Shown here piece by piece: positions 60,958 to 64,000 of a DNA stretch of 64,000 bases. The translations under genes were made by a program, and so were the position numbers. Each line of letters starts with the position of its first letter. The stretch's first letter is position 1. A model generated the notes under the pieces. That model ran no database searches. It was not told the DNA's origin and saw only the letters and a program-made list of their open reading frames with translations. Source of the stretch: Agelaius tricolor. Its lineage: Eukaryota > Chordata > Aves > Passeriformes > Icteridae. Where the stretch lies: the NCBI GenBank assembly GCA_023055355.1, contig JALJCS010000004.1, forward strand, positions 25,970,244-26,034,243, written 5' to 3'.

Positions 60958-62363
60958 GTAATTACTCTATTGTCTATGGAAGCTTCAGCGATAGCACTAC
61001 TTGCAAATCAGACCAGGGAACTTGCTGGTATTTATGGTAAATTGAGTAGTACTCATGGAAAAGTAACAAAAGTGCTAATAATTTTCAGAAATTCAATGTG
61101 AGAAATGTTTGAAGGAAAAGGCGTTGTCAGGTGAAGAATTAACAAAAAAAGAGAAGTCTTCCAGGGTTCAAAAGTCTGCTATGAAGTATGCCTAGGACAG
61201 GAAAAGAAGGAAACGGCTTATTTAGAAGACAAGTATTTTGTTTAGCTATTAAGAAAAACTAACATTAAAGGCAGTGAAGTACTGGAGTAGGCCACTTACA
61301 AAGGGTATAGTGGGATTTTTTTTTACAAAATTTCGAAGCAAAATGTCATAGAGATGTTCTATCCATAATAAGCTTGTCTCAAAATAGATTACAAGTCCCG
61401 ATATTTGTTACAAATCCAAAAATCTGCAATTACATGAATTCAAGGTGTCATACATACTGCAGAGATCCAGTTTAAAGGGAAGCAACATACCTTTGTCAGA
61501 CACAAGCGTGATGTTCAGTTGTTTGTGTCTTCTGCTCACCATCACAATACATGCCTTTCATCTACAAGATGTGATACCAGTAACCTATACATATTTTATA
61601 ATAATGAATTTTCTTTTTCTTGTATAAGTAAATAAATTTAGAGCCTAAATTATTGAACAAGCCTTTATAGTAATAGAAAAAAAAAATAAAGGTTGGACGT
61701 TAGATTGTTTTGAATAAGACAGAGTTAAATATTTTAAGAGCCAGAAGTTGCTTGGTACGTTTTGGGTTTTTTTGCTGGCCCTTTGTTGCAAAATGAGTCT
61801 TTGAGTTAGCTGCACTCCTAATGAATAGTATTTTCTACTGTAGTCTGGAAAAATGTATCTAGTGGTACGCTTCTACACAGATTTCCTGATTAAATACCTC
61901 CTAAAACTATACATGGAGGACCAGATGTCCATGTCTTTCCTCTGCATAAATGGGGCACTCCAATTAAAGACCATCCTTCCTTTCAAATAGAGCATTTGTT
62001 TTAGCTCTAATTTTAAAGCAATTGTTTCAATTCTATCAAGATCTCTTACAAAGCATTAAGCAATGCTTTCATGTATGTGTATGTGTGTGTGTTTTTGGCT
62101 GGTCTGTAAAAGCAATAAAGTCACAGAAGAATCTGAAGAAGTTACAATGATGTATTTTTTTTTGTCTTTTAAGAGAAATACATGAATTGTGTTAGAAGAG
62201 CCTAGACTATGCAGTTTCCTTCTAAAAATGTGACTTGGACTGTATTTCAACCATTCTTGAAATTTCTAGGGAGAAGGAAAAGAAAGAGAGAGGAGAAAAC
62301 ATATGCTATCTAAAGACTCTGCTAATTAATTGTGATTAGGAGCAGCAAACCTGATATTTCAAC

Positions 62364-62385
62364 TTTTTTTTTTTTTTTTTTTTTT
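62364..62385. repeat. T22 homopolymer
   Basis: Uninterrupted T run preceded by CAAC and followed by GCTAG. Confidence 0.9.
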
Positions 62386-63309
62386 GCTAGACACGTCACT
62401 GAACTGAAGATGCCACAGAACTGCTAACTTTTGCTAAATCCTAACTGCTATGCTAAGTTGTTGTCACAGTTCATATGTCACAGCTTGTGGTAGTTCTTCA
62501 GTAGCAATGTATTTGCTACCAGGGCAATAACAATTAATTTGCAGTAACAGGTCAGCCAGAAGAAACTTAATCAAAGTGATCTGTGAAACAATGTTGTCTC
62601 CCTGGCTTGGGACAGATTGTAGAAATGCTTAAAATTTAAAATTTATGCTGTCTAGATCACAAAAGCAAACAGAGTACTGATAACCTTTTTTATTTATGTG
62701 TATCCAAAAGAAAATGACTTTTGCCTGTACACAGTGTATTCATTTACAGAAGTCATAGAGGATACATGCTCATGAAAGCTTTTCAGGTACACCAATAAGT
62801 CACAAACAAGAGAATTAAAACAAACTGTTCAGTGTATAGAGCATAATTTTACAAAGAAAATCTCAGCTGCTGCAGACTCAATGTCATACTCTAAGAAGAG
62901 CCACTCTTTCTGTGAGAGCATTTCACAAAGAACAGTCTTTCAAATGATAACTTCCTTTGTTTTATCCTTAGACCCAACGTCCTGTCCTCTTCATCTCTAG
63001 CTCTACTCTGAACAGAGGTATTTCTTAACAGTACTGGTAGGGTGAATTACATAAATGCAATTAACTTTTATAATAGAAAGTCACATTTTTATATCCTTGA
63101 AATCAAATACACCGAGTCTTGTGCCCTGCATTATTAATTTAAACTCACAAACTACAAGTTACTAATGTTGAAAAACCCACATTTTAAGTTTAAACTGGCA
63201 CTAAAATACTTTGAGGGTTCAAAAAAAAACATTTAGACAACTATTCCCTATTTCCTTCATTTTCCTTGTCCATCCATACACATGTGTAATAAATTCCTCC
63301 AATTAATTT

Positions 63310-63312
<3 letters not shown>

Positions 63313-63356
<44 letters not shown>
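63313..63356. repeat. (AC)22 microsatellite
   Basis: Twenty-two uninterrupted AC units, ending at GTGG. Likely polymorphic. The frames across it that read as His-Thr or Val-Cys repeats are artefacts. Confidence 0.95.
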
Positions 63357-63359
<3 letters not shown>

Positions 63360-64000
63360 GGGCAACAAATTTGGAGAAATTGGTTCAAGGTCAAAGAACA
63401 ACACTTTGGATGTGAAATCAAAATAATTGTAAGTGGGGCAGCCAATAAAAAAAGGAAATTCAGAGTTCTATCTGGATAGCACTGTCAATTGCAAATAGTA
63501 TTTGGCTTATGATCAAGTGGTAGAAGTGCATGGATAAAAAGTACTTTAAAAAGGAAACCAATTTTTGGACACAATATTTTTAATTTCCTATTTTCTCCAG
63601 GTTCCTAAGATTTAAAGTATTGCCAGTTGCAAAGTCTACACCTTCTTTTTGTAATTGTACCTCAACAAAATGAACAAAATGAACAGGAAGTCTATTAGAT
63701 GTCCCCAACAAAGTGTTTATAATAAAAGCAGTGAGAGTACCCGGTATTCTAACTAGATCTTTGGATGTGAGGGTTACAATCAGGCTCAAAGTTCAAACAA
63801 GACCTATTAAATATCTGCTATTAGAGTAGTCCACTGCTGGAAGAGGTCAAAATCTAAAATTTGGTCTTTCATAAGGCAAGGATCAAGCTGTCAATTCTTC
63901 TGCCTTCTTTTCTTTCTCTTGACATGAAAATCAAATAGTATTGTAAATGTCTGAAGCAATGATTAAAAAATAAAAATAAAGCAGAATAGAGAAGTTATGA
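63357..64000. other. Gene-free AT-rich stretch at the window end
   Basis: Nothing recognised. The minus-strand frame at 63580-63789 (69 codons) has no motif. Confidence 0.4.

Larger units (their letters stand above)
56500..63312. other. Gene-free AT-rich stretch
   Basis: No gene or recognised transposon. It contains perfect hairpins at 57337-57367 and 60935-60957 and T22 at 62364-62385, which is followed by GCTAG. Confidence 0.45.

Noticed and set aside
63257..63479. Frames with His-Thr and Val-Cys repeats
   Set aside because: They are translations of the (CA)22 microsatellite.

Overview
The window looks like nuclear DNA from a bird. It is AT-rich, intron- and desert-like vertebrate sequence with a single CpG island. 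Its recognisable repeats are degraded CR1 LINEs of avian type and two ERV long terminal repeats of types common in bird genomes. No bacterial, organellar or viral gene organisation is present, and almost every open frame is a chance frame or a transposon remnant.

Region by region: (1) 1-6.5 kb is AT-rich DNA with two CR1 fragments. I read it as the first intron of a leftward gene. (2) 6.39-7.11 kb is a CpG island with GC boxes, a palindromic CRE (TGACGTCA) and an NRF1-type palindrome. Its minus strand holds a short coding segment for a coiled-coil N-terminus that resembles centlein (CNTLN) exon 1 and ends at a codon-boundary GT donor. No in-frame ATG precedes it in the contiguous sequence. 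(3) 7.2-31.5 kb is a gene-poor desert with one CR1 tail and one ERV solo LTR that still has a 5-bp target-site duplication. From about 18 to 31.5 kb I recognise no transposon. (4) 31.5-33 kb has two plus-strand segments bounded by strong splice signals, possibly non-coding or 5'-UTR exons. (5) 34-47.2 kb is transposon-rich: a second LTR, a nearly complete but decayed minus-strand CR1 of about 3.6 kb with traces of ORF1, endonuclease and reverse transcriptase, and four more CR1 pieces, plus a GC-rich cassette ending in a poly(A) signal and an unexplained 189-codon open frame. (6) 47.2-64 kb is again AT-rich desert, marked by a GGAAGTGGC minisatellite fused to a (GGAA)12 tract, a (CA)22 microsatellite, long T tracts and small perfect hairpins.

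If the CNTLN call is right, known amniote gene order (BNC2 and CNTLN divergent; human 9p22, chicken Z) would make the rest of the window the intergenic interval toward BNC2, transcribed rightward. That is inference: no BNC2 coding exon was recognised. There is no operon-like gene cooperation here. The biology is one promoter, one partial first exon, candidate non-coding exons and transposon fossils.
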